Assembly: GCA_029012165.1 (NCBI GenBank)
Contig: JAQXLO010000118.1
Coordinates: 1 to 7,438 of the forward strand
Origin: Oscillospiraceae bacterium
Lineage (GTDB): Bacteria; Bacillota; Clostridia; Oscillospirales; Acutalibacteraceae
DNA length: 7,438 bases
Reading direction: 5' to 3'
In this document: one piece after another, positions 1 through 6,190 of the stretch
How positions within the stretch are numbered: the stretch's first letter is position 1
How the letters are laid out: each line of letters starts with the position of its first letter
The notes under the pieces: generated by a model
Databases searched by the model: none
What the model saw: only the letters and a program-made list of their open reading frames with translations
What the model was told of the DNA's origin: nothing
Position numbers and translations under genes: made by a program

Positions 1-1
1 C

Positions 2-1084
2 ATTGCCCGCAAGAAGCTCACGCAGGAGGAGGTCGCCAGGGAAGTGATCGCCCTGCAGGATATGGGGCACAAGCGCCTGGCGATTGAGGCGGGCGAGGAC
101 CCTGTAAACAACCCCATTGAGTACATTTTGGAGTGCATCAACACCATCTACAGCATCAAGCACAAGAACGGCGCCATTCGCCGTGTCAATGTCAACATCG
201 CCGCCACGACGGTCGAAAACTACCGCAAGCTCAAAGAGGCGGGCATCGGCACCTACATTCTGTTTCAGGAGACATACCACAAGGAAAGCTACGAAAAACT
301 GCATCCCACAGGTCCGAAGCACGACTACGCCTACCACACCGAGGCGATGGACAGAGCCATGGAGGGCGGTATTGACGACGTCGGTTTGGGCGTGCTGTTC
401 GGCTTGGAGCTGTACCGCTACGAGTTCGCCGCACTGCTTATGCACGCCGAGCATTTGGAAGCGGTGCACGGCGTAGGTCCCCACACCATCAGCGTTCCCC
501 GCATCAAGCACGCCGACGACATCGACCCCACCGCCTTCGACAACAGCATCAGCGACGACATTTTCGCAAAGCTCTGCGCCCTCATTCGCATTTGCGTTCC
601 CTACACGGGCATGATCATCTCCACCCGGGAGAGCAAGGAAGTGCGTGAAAAGGTGATTAAACTCGGCGTTTCGCAAATCAGCGGCGCTTCCCGCACCTCC
701 GTGGGCGGCTACACAGAGGGCGAACGTCCCCACGACACGGAGCAGTTCGACGTCTCCGACCAGAGAACACTGGACGAAGTCGTCTGCTGGCTGATGGAGG
801 CCGGCTACATTCCCTCCTTCTGCACCGCCTGCTATCGTGAGGGCAGAACGGGCGACCGCTTCATGAGCCTTTGCAAGAGCGGTCAAATCCAAAACTGCTG
901 TCACCCCAACGCCCTGATGACGCTCAAGGAATTTTTGGAGGATTACGCTTCGCCCAAAACGAAGGAAATCGGCGAAAAGCTGATTCTGGACGAACTGAAA
1001 AACATCCCCAAGGACAAGGTTCGGGAGATTGCCAAGGAACATCTGGATGCCATTGCCCAAGGGCAGCGGGACTTCCGTTTTTAA
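2..1084 (+). CDS. hydG: [FeFe]-hydrogenase H-cluster radical SAM maturase HydG, 5'-partial
   Basis: HydG is a radical SAM tyrosine lyase. It splits L-tyrosine into p-cresol, CO and cyanide and builds the Fe(CO)2(CN) synthon used for the hydrogenase H-cluster. The frame is open from base 2 and encodes 360 residues to a TAA stop. HydG proteins are about 470 residues, so roughly 110 N-terminal residues, including the SAM-cluster CX3CX2C motif, lie upstream of the window. The GTG at 44 is an internal codon, because the preceding 14 codons read as HydG sequence (KKLTQEE...). The C-terminal auxiliary-cluster motif CX2CX22C is intact: CTAC begins at base 821 (window residues 274 and 277) and the third Cys is residue 300, followed by HPNALMTLKEF. 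The TIM-barrel core motifs YILFQETYH and GVLFGLELYRYEF are typical of the family. hydF follows after 13 bases, so the two are surely co-transcribed. Confidence 0.97.
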   Translation: MARKKLTQEEVAREVIALQDMGHKRLAIEAGEDPVNNPIEYILECINTIYSIKHKNGAIRRVNVNIAATTVENYRKLKEAGIGTYILFQETYHKESYEKLHPTGPKHDYAYHTEAMDRAMEGGIDDVGLGVLFGLELYRYEFAALLMHAEHLEAVHGVGPHTISVPRIKHADDIDPTAFDNSISDDIFAKLCALIRICVPYTGMIISTRESKEVREKVIKLGVSQISGASRTSVGGYTEGERPHDTEQFDVSDQRTLDEVVCWLMEAGYIPSFCTACYREGRTGDRFMSLCKSGQIQNCCHPNALMTLKEFLEDYASPKTKEIGEKLILDELKNIPKDKVREIAKEHLDAIAQGQRDFRF

Positions 1085-1091
1085 AAGGAGG
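1085..1091 (+). promoter_or_regulatory. Ribosome binding site of hydF
   Basis: AAGGAGG lies six bases before the ATG at 1098. It fixes the hydF start there and rules out the in-frame ATG at 1029, which lies inside hydG and has no comparable site. Confidence 0.9.
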
Positions 1092-1097
1092 CAGACG

Positions 1098-2291
1098 ATG
1101 AGCACTTTAAACGAAACACCCCACGCCAACCGTGTACACATCGGTTTTTTCGGCAAGCGCAACAGCGGTAAATCTTCCCTCATCAACGCCCTGACGGGGC
1201 AGAGCGTGGCGATCGTCTCGGATATACCCGGCACCACCACCGACCCGGTGTTCAAGGCCATGGAGATCCACGGCATCGGTCCGTGTGTGCTGATCGACAC
1301 CGCCGGCTTCGACGACGTGGGCGAACTGGGCAAAATGCGGGTGGAAAAGACAGCGCTCGCCGCCGAAAAAACGGACATTGCCGTGATCCTGTTCAGCGGC
1401 GAGGACATCCGTGAAGAAGCGAAACAGTACAAAATGTTTTTTGAAAAGAATATTCCGGCTCTGTGCGTCATCAGCAAAACGGACACCCTGTCCGACCCTG
1501 CCACCTACGTCGAATCGGTACGCATCGCCACCGGCGCCGAACCGCTTCTTGTCAGTGCCGGCGATCCGAAATCCATCCGTGCGCTGAAGGACAAGCTGAT
1601 TCAAAGCGCTCCCGAGGAGGAGCGTCCCACCATTGTTGCCCATCTCGTCAAAGAGGGCGACAGCGTACTGCTCGTCATGCCGCAGGACATTCAGGCGCCG
1701 AAAGGCAGACTGATCCTGCCGCAGGTGCAGACCCTGCGGGAACTGCTGGACAAAAAGTGCCTCGTCACCTGCGTCACCACAGACAAACTGGAGGACGCCT
1801 TGTCCGCACTTACGGCACCGCCCAAACTGATCGTCACCGACTCGCAGGTATTCAAAACCGTGTACGAGAAAAAGCCGCCCGAGAGCCTGCTCACCTCCTT
1901 TTCGGTGCTGTTCGCCGGCTACAAGGGCGACCTCGACTACTATGTGCAGGGCGCCGCAGCCATCGACGCCCTGACGGAATCCTCCCGTGTGCTGATTGCG
2001 GAATGCTGTACCCATGCCCCCCTCACCGAGGACATCGGTCGGGAAAAGCTTCCCCGTCTGCTGCGTGCCCGTGTCGGACAGGCACTTGCCGTGGACATGG
2101 TCAGCGGCAGTGATTTCCCGGAGGATCTCAGCGGCTACGACCTCATCATCCAGTGCGGCGCCTGTATGTTCAACCGTCGCTATGTCATGAGCCGTATCAA
2201 CCGTGCCAAAGCGCAAGATGTTCCCATGACAAACTACGGCGTCGCCATCGCCTACCTCAACGGCATCCTCGACAAGATCACCCTTGCATAA
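1098..2291 (+). CDS. hydF: [FeFe]-hydrogenase H-cluster maturation GTPase HydF
   Basis: HydF is the scaffold that carries the di-iron subcluster assembled with HydG and HydE and delivers it to apo-hydrogenase. The protein has 397 residues, normal for the family. The N-terminal GTPase domain (about 1-175) shows G1 GKRNSGKS (19-26), G2 PGTTTD (44-49), G3 DTAG (67-70) and G4 SKTD (126-129). A dimerisation domain follows, then the C-terminal [4Fe-4S] domain with C304-T-H306 and, 45 residues later, Q352-C353-G-A-C356. The family motif is CxHx(about 44-53)HCxxC, so the three cysteines and the first His are kept while the His before the CxxC pair is Gln. The start is ATG 1098 behind AAGGAGG. The gene sits 13 bases after hydG and is followed by an intrinsic terminator. 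The next gene is convergent. Confidence 0.97.
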   Translation: MSTLNETPHANRVHIGFFGKRNSGKSSLINALTGQSVAIVSDIPGTTTDPVFKAMEIHGIGPCVLIDTAGFDDVGELGKMRVEKTALAAEKTDIAVILFSGEDIREEAKQYKMFFEKNIPALCVISKTDTLSDPATYVESVRIATGAEPLLVSAGDPKSIRALKDKLIQSAPEEERPTIVAHLVKEGDSVLLVMPQDIQAPKGRLILPQVQTLRELLDKKCLVTCVTTDKLEDALSALTAPPKLIVTDSQVFKTVYEKKPPESLLTSFSVLFAGYKGDLDYYVQGAAAIDALTESSRVLIAECCTHAPLTEDIGREKLPRLLRARVGQALAVDMVSGSDFPEDLSGYDLIIQCGACMFNRRYVMSRINRAKAQDVPMTNYGVAIAYLNGILDKITLA

Positions 2292-2312
2292 CATCCCACA
2301 GACAAAGAAAAG

Positions 2313-2347
2313 CGCCTGCTTGCACGAAGCGAGCAGGCGTATTTTTT
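2313..2347 (+). terminator. Intrinsic terminator after hydF, probably bidirectional
   Basis: CGCCTGCT (2313-2320) pairs perfectly with AGCAGGCG (2332-2339). The stem can extend inward by a T-G wobble and two GC pairs, leaving a five-base loop. T6 follows at 2342-2347. On the minus strand the same stem is followed by an interrupted T-tract (TTTTCTTT, complement of 2304-2311). It starts 21 bases after the hydF stop and 18 bases after the stop of the convergent gene, so it likely serves both. Confidence 0.9.
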
Positions 2348-2357
2348 GCAAAGAAAT

Positions 2358-2888
2358 TTATGCAGTCTTGGGGACGGCTTCGATCAGCTTTTTCACAAAG
2401 TCCGTAAACGCTTCCACGAACTGCTTGGCACTGTCGCCGAAGGCGGTCTGCAAAGCGGTAAACAGCGTCTTGATCATGCTCAAAATCTGCTGGAACGCCT
2501 GACTCATTTTGGTTGCGCTGTCGTTGTCCACGGTGACGACACACTGCGCCGTTGCGGACGGATTCTGCACGGATTTGACGGTGATGGTCACGCTCTTTTT
2601 ACCGGAGGGCGTTTCCGCCGTATCCTTGGAAGCAGTCAGTTTGCCGTTGGCATCGACCTGCACCAGCGTGGAATCCGAGGAGCTCCATGTGACGCTTTTG
2701 TTGGACGCATCCGCAGGAAGCACCGTGGCGGTCAGCTGGGCGGTTCCGCCGTAGACCATGGAGAGTGTGGACTTGTCCAGCTGGACGCCGGTCACAGGCG
2801 CATAGGGCTGCTCGTTCGCCGCCATAGCGGTCACGCCGGTAAGGCAAAGCATCCACAGGCAGAGAAACAAACACAGAAACTTTTTCAT
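2358..2888 (-). CDS. Small secreted protein with one group 2 Ig-like (BIG2) domain and helical tail
   Basis: This 176-residue protein of unknown specific function is predicted to be secreted. Residues 1-24 are a classic signal peptide (MKK, a hydrophobic Leu/Cys-rich core, then TAMAA) with likely cleavage after A23 or A24. Residues about 31-121 form one BIG2 Ig-like domain, recognisable from GVQLDKSTLSMVYGGTAQL, ATVLPADASNKSVTWSSSD and VDANGKLTA, ending in CVVTV. Residues about 125-173 are predicted helical, with alternating hydrophobic positions (QILSMIKTLFTAL and AFTDFVKKLIEAV) split by GDS. This is a possible amphipathic helical hairpin, not a transmembrane anchor. No LPXTG motif or lipobox is convincing. 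The ATG follows AAGGAGG (complement of 2897-2903) by eight bases. It begins 32 bases after the fucosidase stop with no terminator between, so co-transcription is likely. Family assignment is firm. The role (adhesion, wall binding or other) is unknown. Confidence 0.83.
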   Translation of the reverse strand: MKKFLCLFLCLWMLCLTGVTAMAANEQPYAPVTGVQLDKSTLSMVYGGTAQLTATVLPADASNKSVTWSSSDSTLVQVDANGKLTASKDTAETPSGKKSVTITVKSVQNPSATAQCVVTVDNDSATKMSQAFQQILSMIKTLFTALQTAFGDSAKQFVEAFTDFVKKLIEAVPKTA

Positions 2889-2920
2889 GCTTTTGACCTC
2901 CTTAAAAAATGTAAAATGTT

Positions 2921-4216
2921 TTATAAAACCTCCGTAGAGGGCAAACGACCGCCGTTGATCTGCGGGAAATAGGATGCGAAGCGGTATTCGGGCTGTCCAT
3001 CGAACTCGATTTTAACGATGGGGATATTCAAAATCGGATCCGGGTTTTTCTCGGGAACATTTTTCAGGAACACACGGGCGCCCTTAAACTCGAACTCCAG
3101 CGGCGTACCGTCCATGAGCGTGATGGCTTTTGGCGCCTTTTGGAAGCCTCCCATAAACATGGTACCCTTGTAGGGCGACCAAATCTTGTTCCACATATAC
3201 ACGGTATTGCCCTTGGTGGTGGAACGGGAGACACCGTTGGCTTGGTTGGAATTGCCTGCCGTCTTGGTCAGCTTGCCGTACACGGCTTCGCCGTTGACCT
3301 CCAGCCACTGTCCGACCTTGGTCAGCGGTTCGATGACCTCCTTGGGCACGGAGCCATCGGGCATGGGGCCGATATTCAAAAGCAGATTTCCGCCTCTTTC
3401 ACAGCAGGTCTGGAGCATGGAGACGATGCGCTGGGGCGTATAGCTGTACGGCGCCGCCTGTTCGGAATCGACGTAGCCCCAGCTGATGCCGTTGAAGGTC
3501 ATGCACGCCTCCCAGTCCCGTGTATCGGGGGTCAGGTGCTCCTCTGGCGTACCGAAATCCTCGGGCAAACGGCTGCGGTCGTTGATGATGATGTGGGGCT
3601 GCAGAGAGCGCAAATACTGGTTGCGCTCGAGGGAATCCCAGCCCTCCCACGACTCCAGCGGTTCGGGAACGTCGTACCACAGGATGTCGATCTTGCCATA
3701 CTGGGTCAAAAGTTCCTCGTTGAGGTCACGGATGTACTTGGTGAAACGGGCACGGGCTTCGGTATCGAATGCGGCAATGCCGCCATCGGGATGGTGCCAG
3801 TCCATGAGCGTGGAATAGAAACCGATTTTAAGATCGAACTCACGGCAAGCGTCCACAAATTCACGCACGATGTCACGATGCGGGCCGTAGTTGACGGAGT
3901 TGAACGGGTTCACTTTGGAATCCCACAGGCTGAAGCCCTCGTGGTGACGGGTGGTGAGCACCATGTACTTCATGCCCGCCTTTTTCGCCAAAGCCGCCCA
4001 TTCCCGGCAGCAGCCTTCCTTCGGGCAGAAGGTGTCGGCAAGATGCTCGTATTCGGGGACCGGAATATTTTCGCACGCCTGAACCCATTCGTTGCGTCCG
4101 ATCTGGGAATACAGACCGAAGTGGACGAACATACCAAAGCGTGCCTCACGCCACCACTGCATCCGTTCGTCACGGGTAGCGGCGATCTGTTCAAGATATT
4201 CAGACTTAGAAACCAT
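2921..4216 (-). CDS. Alpha-L-fucosidase, glycoside hydrolase family 29, cytoplasmic
   Basis: GH29 enzymes release terminal alpha-L-fucose by a retaining mechanism. The protein has 431 residues and no signal peptide (it starts MVSKSEYLEQ), so it should act on short fucosides imported into the cell. The catalytic TIM barrel covers about residues 15-315. Visible family signatures are WWREARFGMFVHFGLYS (about 21-37), YMVLTTRHHEGFSLWDS (about 84-100, with the substrate-binding His pair 91-92), FYSTLMDWHHPD, and DILWYDVPEP with Asp182 as the expected nucleophile. DWEACMTFNGISWGY (about 234-248) contains Glu236, a candidate acid/base by spacing; E225/E226 cannot be excluded. GGNLLLNIGPMPDGSVP closes the barrel, and a C-terminal beta domain follows (about 325-425). 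The start is ATG 4214-4216 with AAAGGA nine bases upstream. A consensus promoter lies directly upstream, overlapping the end of the kinase gene. Family is sure; linkage specificity is not. Confidence 0.95.
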   Translation of the reverse strand: MVSKSEYLEQIAATRDERMQWWREARFGMFVHFGLYSQIGRNEWVQACENIPVPEYEHLADTFCPKEGCCREWAALAKKAGMKYMVLTTRHHEGFSLWDSKVNPFNSVNYGPHRDIVREFVDACREFDLKIGFYSTLMDWHHPDGGIAAFDTEARARFTKYIRDLNEELLTQYGKIDILWYDVPEPLESWEGWDSLERNQYLRSLQPHIIINDRSRLPEDFGTPEEHLTPDTRDWEACMTFNGISWGYVDSEQAAPYSYTPQRIVSMLQTCCERGGNLLLNIGPMPDGSVPKEVIEPLTKVGQWLEVNGEAVYGKLTKTAGNSNQANGVSRSTTKGNTVYMWNKIWSPYKGTMFMGGFQKAPKAITLMDGTPLEFEFKGARVFLKNVPEKNPDPILNIPIVKIEFDGQPEYRFASYFPQINGGRLPSTEVL

Positions 4217-4249
4217 TTTTAATCATCCTTTCCTATTGGAAGTATTTTC

Positions 4250-4278
4250 ATTGTAACACCTTGCGGAAAGCTTGTCAA
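4250..4278 (-). promoter_or_regulatory. Sigma-A-type promoter for the fucosidase gene
   Basis: Reading the minus strand, TTGACA (complement of 4273-4278), a 17-base spacer and TACAAT (complement of 4250-4255) make a near-perfect housekeeping promoter. The -35 box covers the TGA stop of the upstream kinase gene. The expected transcript start is near 4243-4244, leaving a leader of about 28 bases that contains the AAAGGA ribosome binding site. Confidence 0.85.
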
Positions 4279-5168
4279 CAATGCGCACGCAGAAAACACT
4301 CCACCGTCTCCCTGTCGGGAATCGTTTCCGCCGCACCGGGTTTGGTCACCACGATCGCCGAGGCGGCACAAGCGGTGCGCAAAGCTTCTTCGGGCGTTTT
4401 CCCGCAGATCAGAGAATGCAGGAAGTAACCCGTAAAGGTGTCGCCTGCACCGGTGGTGTCCACCGCATCCACGCAAAATGCCGGAACCCGCACCATCCCG
4501 CCGGCATCGGCATAAACGGCGCCTTCCCCGCCGAGGGTCAGCACCACGGCGCCGCCATTCATGCGTCGCAGCAAAGCCGCTGTCATGGGTTCGGGTGCAC
4601 ATTCGCCGGAAATACACTGTCCCTCGTATTCATTGACAAGAAGAATGTCCACGCATTCGAGGGGTTCATCCAGAATGGCGGGTACAAACGCCGACGGATT
4701 CCACGCCACCAGCATCCCCTTTTCATGCGCCTTGCGCAGGAGATAGCCGACCTGTGTCGTCTCATACTGCAAGAGAATCAGGTCGCCCGCTTCGTACTCG
4801 TCAAGAATTTTGTCGCAGTATTCCGGCGTGATCTCCCAGTTGGCGCCGGGGTACATCACCATTTGGTTCTGTCCGTTTCCGTCCACCAAAATGACAGCGT
4901 GCCCCGTGAAGCCTTCCGTGCGCTGGATCTTGTCCGTATGCACCCCGGTACTGCGCAGAAACTCGACCAGCAGATCGCCGTCCGTGCCAACGCAGCCCGC
5001 CATGGAAACGTCGGCGCCCGCCTTGCACAGGGACACCGCCTGATTCAGCCCCTTGCCGCCCACATGGACTTCGTAGCGTTTACAGGTGAGCGTTTCCCCC
5101 TGCATGGGCAGGGACGGCATGGTGTAGACCTTGTCAATGTTCAACGACCCGAAAACCAGAATTTTCAT
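4275..5168 (-). CDS. PfkB-family carbohydrate kinase, ribokinase-like
   Basis: A soluble ATP-dependent sugar kinase of the ribokinase/PfkB family, 297 residues (usual size near 300). The order of motifs matches ribokinase: GSLNID at 7-12 (sugar binding), GGKGLNQA at 37-44, LLQYETT with Glu136, LLVNEYEG at 177-183 (the NxxE Mg/phosphate motif), VVLTLGGEGA, and the PfkB signature DTTGAGDTFTGYF at 237-249 with Asp243 as catalytic base. The C-terminal AIVVTKPGA also follows ribokinase. The substrate is not certain: ribose is the best guess, but a sugar or nucleoside linked to the downstream fucosidase pathway is possible. Known L-fuculose kinases belong to the unrelated FGGY family. The start is the ATG at 5166-5168, because an upstream in-frame ATG at 5196-5198 lies next to the -10 box, before the expected transcript start. 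The fucosidase follows 58 bases after the stop. Confidence 0.92.
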   Translation of the reverse strand: MKILVFGSLNIDKVYTMPSLPMQGETLTCKRYEVHVGGKGLNQAVSLCKAGADVSMAGCVGTDGDLLVEFLRSTGVHTDKIQRTEGFTGHAVILVDGNGQNQMVMYPGANWEITPEYCDKILDEYEAGDLILLQYETTQVGYLLRKAHEKGMLVAWNPSAFVPAILDEPLECVDILLVNEYEGQCISGECAPEPMTAALLRRMNGGAVVLTLGGEGAVYADAGGMVRVPAFCVDAVDTTGAGDTFTGYFLHSLICGKTPEEALRTACAASAIVVTKPGAAETIPDRETVECFLRAHC

Positions 5169-5172
5169 AGCA

Positions 5173-5178
5173 CCCTCC
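5173..5178 (-). promoter_or_regulatory. Ribosome binding site deciding the kinase start
   Basis: GGAGGG on the minus strand lies four bases before ATG 5168. The spacing is short but usable. It supports the start at 5168 over longer in-frame starts at 5198 and 5243. Confidence 0.75.
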
Positions 5179-5198
5179 ACGAATGAGTTTACTGTCAT

Positions 5199-5227
5199 AT
5201 TATAGCGCAGCAATGCATGGCAGTCAA
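5199..5227 (-). promoter_or_regulatory. Sigma-A-type promoter for the PfkB kinase gene
   Basis: On the minus strand, TTGACT (complement of 5222-5227), a 17-base spacer and a perfect TATAAT (complement of 5199-5204). The expected start is near 5192-5193, giving a leader of about 24 bases. The -35 box lies one base from the U-tract of the rpsI terminator. Confidence 0.88.
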
Positions 5228-5228
5228 C

Positions 5229-5261
5229 AAAAAAGAACCCCACCGAAAACAGTGAGGTTCT
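5229..5261 (-). terminator. Intrinsic terminator of the rplM-rpsI operon
   Basis: On the minus strand, AGAACCTCAC (complement of 5252-5261) pairs with GTGGGGTTCT (complement of 5234-5243): ten pairs with one T-G wobble and an eight-base loop. A run of six T ends at 5229. The stem begins 20 bases after the rpsI stop. Confidence 0.9.
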
Positions 5262-5281
5262 GAAAAGTCGAGAAATGCAAG

Positions 5282-5680
5282 TTATCTCTTGGAGAACTGC
5301 GGAGCACGGCGAGCGCCCTTGAGACCGTATTTCTTTCTTTCCTTCATTCTGGGGTCTCTGGTCAGGAAGCCTGCCTTTTTGAGTGCGGGACGAAGCTCCT
5401 CGTTGAACTGCAGAAGCGCACGGGCAAGACCGTGACGGATTGCGCCGGCCTGACCGGTAACGCCGCCGCCTGCGACGGTGCAGACGATGTCGAACTGGCT
5501 CTCGGTGCCGGTGAGTGCGAGAGGCTGACGAACGATCAGCTTGAGCGTCTCAAGACCGAAGTAATCGTCGATGTCTCTGCCGTTGATGGTGATTTTGCCG
5601 GTGCCTGCATAGACACGGACACGGGCAACGGAGCTCTTGCGGCGACCGGTGCCGTAGAAGTAAGGATTGGAATCGTACAT
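5282..5680 (-). CDS. rpsI: 30S ribosomal protein uS9 (S9)
   Basis: Complete uS9, 132 residues, a component of the small-subunit head whose C-terminal tail reaches the P-site tRNA. The N-terminus MYDSNPYFYGTGRRKSSVAR, then GKITINGRDIDDYFG, GGGVTGQAGAIRHGLARAL, TRDPRMKERKKYGLKGAR and the terminal QFSKR are all canonical. The last residues, including the C-terminal KR, are intact. The ATG at 5678-5680 follows a GGGAGG site (complement of 5690-5695) by nine bases. The gene starts 19 bases after the rplM stop and forms the usual two-gene operon with it. Confidence 0.99.
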   Translation of the reverse strand: MYDSNPYFYGTGRRKSSVARVRVYAGTGKITINGRDIDDYFGLETLKLIVRQPLALTGTESQFDIVCTVAGGGVTGQAGAIRHGLARALLQFNEELRPALKKAGFLTRDPRMKERKKYGLKGARRAPQFSKR

Positions 5681-5699
5681 TTAAGTTAGCCTCCCTTTC

Positions 5700-6128
5700 T
5701 TAAAACTCTCTTGCTTCGGGCTTCTGGGATGCCTGCTTGTGCTCGGCACCCTTGTAGACACGAAGACGGGTGAGGGCCTTGCGGCCGATGGTGTTGTCGG
5801 GGAGCATACCCTTGATGGCCTTTTCGACAACGAACTCGGGACGGGTTCTCATGAGGGTGGAGTACTTGACTTCCTTCATGTTGCCGATGTAGCCGGTATG
5901 GTGGTAGTACATTTTCTGGTCGAGCTTCTTGCCGGTGAGAACGACCTTGTCTGCGTTGATGACGATGACGCTGTCCCCGCAGTCCGCATGGGGTGCGAAA
6001 GTGGGCTTGTGCTTGCCGCGAAGCAGCGTGGCCGCCTCTGCCGCAACCTTGCCCAGGGGCTTGCCGGCTGCATCCAGCACATACCATTTGCGGGTGATTT
6101 CTTCCGCTTTAGGCATATAAGTTGACAT
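5700..6128 (-). CDS. rplM: 50S ribosomal protein uL13 (L13)
   Basis: Complete uL13, 142 residues, an early-assembling protein of the large subunit. Hallmarks are RKWYVLDAAGKPLGKVA, LLRGKHKPTFAPHADCGD, VIVINADKVVLTGKKLDQK, YYHHTGYIGNMKE, and PDNTIGRKALTRLRVYKG near the C-terminus. The start ATG at 6126-6128 follows GGAGGT (complement of 6136-6141) by seven bases. The internal Met at residue 5 lacks such a site. It is first in the rplM-rpsI operon, directly behind a consensus promoter. The leader is only about 25 bases, too short to fold the L13 leader RNA known from other Firmicutes. Confidence 0.99.
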   Translation of the reverse strand: MSTYMPKAEEITRKWYVLDAAGKPLGKVAAEAATLLRGKHKPTFAPHADCGDSVIVINADKVVLTGKKLDQKMYYHHTGYIGNMKEVKYSTLMRTRPEFVVEKAIKGMLPDNTIGRKALTRLRVYKGAEHKQASQKPEAREF

Positions 6129-6157
6129 AAAACTTACCTCCGAATTTTTTTTGCTCG

Positions 6158-6189
6158 ATTATAATAGCACAAGTGCGAGGCGATGTCAA
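6158..6189 (-). promoter_or_regulatory. Sigma-A-type promoter of rplM-rpsI
   Basis: On the minus strand, TTGACA (complement of 6184-6189) is followed by a 17-base spacer and TATTAT (complement of 6161-6166). An overlapping perfect TATAAT (complement of 6158-6163) sits at a 20-base spacing. The 17-base choice is more likely and predicts a start near 6154. Confidence 0.85.
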
Positions 6190-6190
6190 C

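Noticed and set aside
44..46. GTG as the start codon of hydG
   Set aside because: The frame continues upstream to base 2 with HydG-like residues, so the gene is cut by the window edge and is not a short form.
1107..2351. Open frame of 414 codons on the minus strand covering almost all of hydF
   Set aside because: HydF is unmistakable on the plus strand. The antisense frame stays open because of GC-rich third positions, its product resembles no family, and it runs over the terminator.
2916..2945. Possible promoter for the small Ig-like protein, with TATAAA on the minus strand near the fucosidase stop
   Set aside because: The hexamer 17 bases upstream is a poor -35 match (TCGTTT), and transcription from the fucosidase promoter explains expression.
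3140..4222. Open frame of 360 codons on the plus strand opposite the fucosidase
   Set aside because: It is a mirror of the GH29 gene produced by codon bias, with no ribosome binding site or recognisable protein.
4272..4281. Short palindrome TTGT-TG-ACAA as an operator over the fucosidase -35 box
   Set aside because: It is only four pairs per arm and is largely made of the -35 consensus itself, so chance explains it.
4272..5186. Open frame of 304 codons on the plus strand opposite the PfkB kinase
   Set aside because: The kinase motifs, promoter and ribosome binding site are on the minus strand; the antisense product is low-complexity and unlike known proteins.
6129..6157. L13 leader RNA upstream of rplM
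   Set aside because: Only about 25 bases separate the predicted transcript start from the ATG, with no room for the structured leader.
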